Part shown: in pieces, positions 62,998-64,000 of the stretch
Layout: every line of letters starts with the position of its first letter
How positions within the stretch are numbered: position 1 is the first letter of the stretch
NCBI GenBank assembly: GCA_934446065.1
Contig: CAKSDP010000005.1
Location: 20,764-84,763, forward strand
DNA from: an uncultured Eubacteriales bacterium
Lineage (GTDB): Bacteria; Bacillota; Clostridia; Oscillospirales; CAG-272
Reading direction: 5' to 3'
Length of the DNA stretch: 64,000 bases
Translations under genes and position numbers: made by a program
Notes under the pieces: generated by a model
The model's input: only the letters and a program-made list of their open reading frames with translations
What the model was told of the DNA's origin: nothing
The model's database searches: none

Positions 62998-63831
62998 TTA
63001 AGCATCCAGGTTATAGCCGCCAAATGTCGCTATGGCTTGAGCAATAAATAAACATCCGTCTTTGCCGTAATTTCGCTCATTCATAGCGGCAAAACCGCTG
63101 TCGATAAAAGATGAAACTTGTCGGTCGGCAAAGTATAGCGGTGTGAATTTTTCTTTAAATTCTGGTTCTATGTAAGTGAGCATATACTCATAGAGGTATT
63201 TTACCACTGTTTGAACAGTATCGCACGAATACCCCAAAGGTTTCATATCTACGATAACCCGATAGTAGCCGCCTATGGTCTGTATGTACACCATCTCCTC
63301 CGGGTCAATATCACCGTAAATGTCCATAATGCGTTTTACATCTGATGCATCCCATTCCTCGGAGTGTTTATCAAGGATGGTGTCTGCCGCATCCATAAAT
63401 CGTCTGTCTTGTGGGTCATTAAAGGCATTCCAGTTTTGACGTGAATGCTCAATGAAATCATCAAACTTCATCGACTCAACTCTCGTGGTATTTGGAACGC
63501 GCCCAGTCATCTGTATTGTCTTGGCAAAACCGAGGTAGGTAAGGATTTCGTCGCGTCGTTTTTCAAGCTGCTCAACTTTACCGGTCATTACCTCGTAGAA
63601 GCTAAAATCCGGATTGCTGCCGAATTCACGGATTTCTTTAGCTGAGAAGCCTATGCCAATAAGCAACTTGATACCCCATATCCTCTCAATGTCTTCTTCG
63701 CTGTAATCACGATATTTGTTTGTGGGGTTTCTGGTTTCAGCCACCGGGAGAAGCTTTTCTTTTTCGTAGTAGCGTAGCATATCACGAGTTATGCCGAGGT
63801 GTTCATCCACCCATTTTACCGAGTATCCCAC
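62998..63831 (-). CDS. MerR-family transcriptional regulator with a large ligand domain
   Basis: A 277-residue regulator. The MerR winged helix (about 1-70) is YSVKWVDEHLGITRDMLRYYEKEKLLP followed by YRDYSEEDIERIWGIKLL, then a dimer helix (about 75-105). The C-terminal 165 residues are helix-rich and could be a TipAS-like effector domain (inference). MerR proteins bend DNA between over-spaced -35 and -10 elements and activate upon ligand binding. A 19-base-spacer promoter with such a dyad lies just upstream (63854-63884). The GTG at 63831 has AAAGG 8 bases upstream; a GTG 18 bases earlier is less likely. It is first gene of the island operon. Confidence 0.92.
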   Translation of the reverse strand: MGYSVKWVDEHLGITRDMLRYYEKEKLLPVAETRNPTNKYRDYSEEDIERIWGIKLLIGIGFSAKEIREFGSNPDFSFYEVMTGKVEQLEKRRDEILTYLGFAKTIQMTGRVPNTTRVESMKFDDFIEHSRQNWNAFNDPQDRRFMDAADTILDKHSEEWDASDVKRIMDIYGDIDPEEMVYIQTIGGYYRVIVDMKPLGYSCDTVQTVVKYLYEYMLTYIEPEFKEKFTPLYFADRQVSSFIDSGFAAMNERNYGKDGCLFIAQAIATFGGYNLDA

Positions 63832-63853
63832 ACGATCACCGCCTTTCACCTAT

Positions 63854-63884
63854 ATTATACACATTGGGGTCACACCCATGTCAA
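63854..63884 (-). promoter_or_regulatory. MerR-type promoter with 19-bp spacer and internal dyad
   Basis: On the - strand TTGACA (63879-63884) and TATAAT (63854-63859), both perfect, are separated by 19 bases. This is too long for normal recognition but typical of MerR targets. The spacer and its edges carry an imperfect dyad (ACAT..GGG..T..ACC..CC..ATGT, 16 of 21 positions symmetric). Confidence 0.8.
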
Positions 63885-63926
63885 TGGTTTTTTGAAGAAT
63901 TTTTATTCTTTTTTCAAAAAACCATT
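63883..63926. repeat. Perfect 14-bp inverted repeat upstream of the island promoter
   Basis: AATGGTTTTTTGAA (63883-63896) and TTCAAAAAACCATT (63913-63926), with an inner GAAT/ATTC. It touches the outer edge of the MerR promoter -35. Confidence 0.75.
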
Positions 63927-63950
63927 CTTTGTCTACAGCACCTCAAATTT

Positions 63951-63981
63951 TGACAGGGTGACTTTTTCGGTCACCCTGTCA
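63951..63981. terminator. Terminator at the right edge of the window
   Basis: Perfect 12-bp stem TGACAGGGTGAC/GTCACCCTGTCA, 7-base loop, then TTTTC and TTTTT. It probably ends a transcript arriving from either side; no gene lies in 63850-64000. Confidence 0.8.
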
Positions 63982-64000
63982 TTTTCTCTTTTTCCGCCTT

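Noticed and set aside
60751..63849. Integrase or transposase within the AT-rich island
   Set aside because: No recombinase motif in any of the four genes; the island call rests on composition and the tRNA junction only.

Overview
The window looks like the chromosome of a spore-former-lineage Clostridium-class Bacillota, probably an Oscillospirales-type gut anaerobe. This is inferred from gene content and order: rlmN-prpC-prkC-rsgA-thiN, yicC-remA-gmk-rpoZ-priA-def-fmt-rsmB, AddAB instead of RecBCD, the spore maturation genes spmA/spmB, and Gram-positive surface-polymer enzymes. Up to about 60.7 kb the DNA is visibly GC-rich. From about 60.75 kb to the end it is clearly AT-rich, and the change falls exactly at a tRNA-Pro gene, so the last 3.3 kb read as a horizontally acquired island.

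Layout: 0-3.1 kb holds the end of a MazF toxin, a secreted phosphodiester glycosidase with a membrane-anchored partner, and a tiny lipoprotein. 3.1-9.8 kb holds a two-component system (response regulator, histidine kinase, membrane protein), divergent from an ABC exporter (ATPase plus FtsX-type permease). 9.8-23.2 kb is a long housekeeping run for RNA quality, nucleotide metabolism, replication restart, formyl-Met processing, rRNA methylation, Ser/Thr phosphosignalling, ribosome assembly and thiamine activation. 23.4-29.2 kb holds a cell-wall amidase and, on the other strand, an aminotransferase-ppa-obg-asnS operon. 29.3-38.2 kb is a peptide catabolism block: PepD, a complete OppBCDFA importer and PepT. 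38.2-41.4 kb holds a Na+-pump decarboxylase beta subunit with a 44-residue gamma-like partner, a GNAT acetyltransferase with a possible attenuator leader, and an MscS channel.

The most unusual region is 41.4-50.5 kb, a surface-polymer and phosphocholine/phosphoethanolamine module. On the + strand are EutH and a protein that fuses a winged-helix domain, a LicC-like cytidylyltransferase and a LicA-like kinase. Converging on these from the - strand is a tight operon: a CDP-glycerol glycerophosphotransferase-like enzyme, a 918-residue fusion of a YidC/Oxa1-like domain to a sulfatase-superfamily transferase, a choline kinase and a LicB-like permease. Taken together they could import an amino-alcohol, activate it and attach it to an extracytoplasmic glycerol-phosphate polymer. 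The eutH promoter carries a perfect 10-bp half-site dyad that the winged-helix fusion could recognise.

50.6-60.1 kb holds a patatin-like lipase, AddA/AddB, an AbrB-type regulator with a zinc knuckle and SpmA/SpmB. 60.1-60.75 kb has a perfect consensus promoter, an unexplained structured transcript, a broken tRNA-Pro 5' half, 12-bp-period repeats and an intact tRNA-Pro(UGG). 60.75-63.85 kb is the AT-rich island: a four-gene operon led by a MerR regulator, with a MerR-style 19-bp-spacer promoter, a six-CxxC zinc-ribbon protein, a small HTH-like protein and an FRG-domain protein. This is a candidate stress or anti-phage module.
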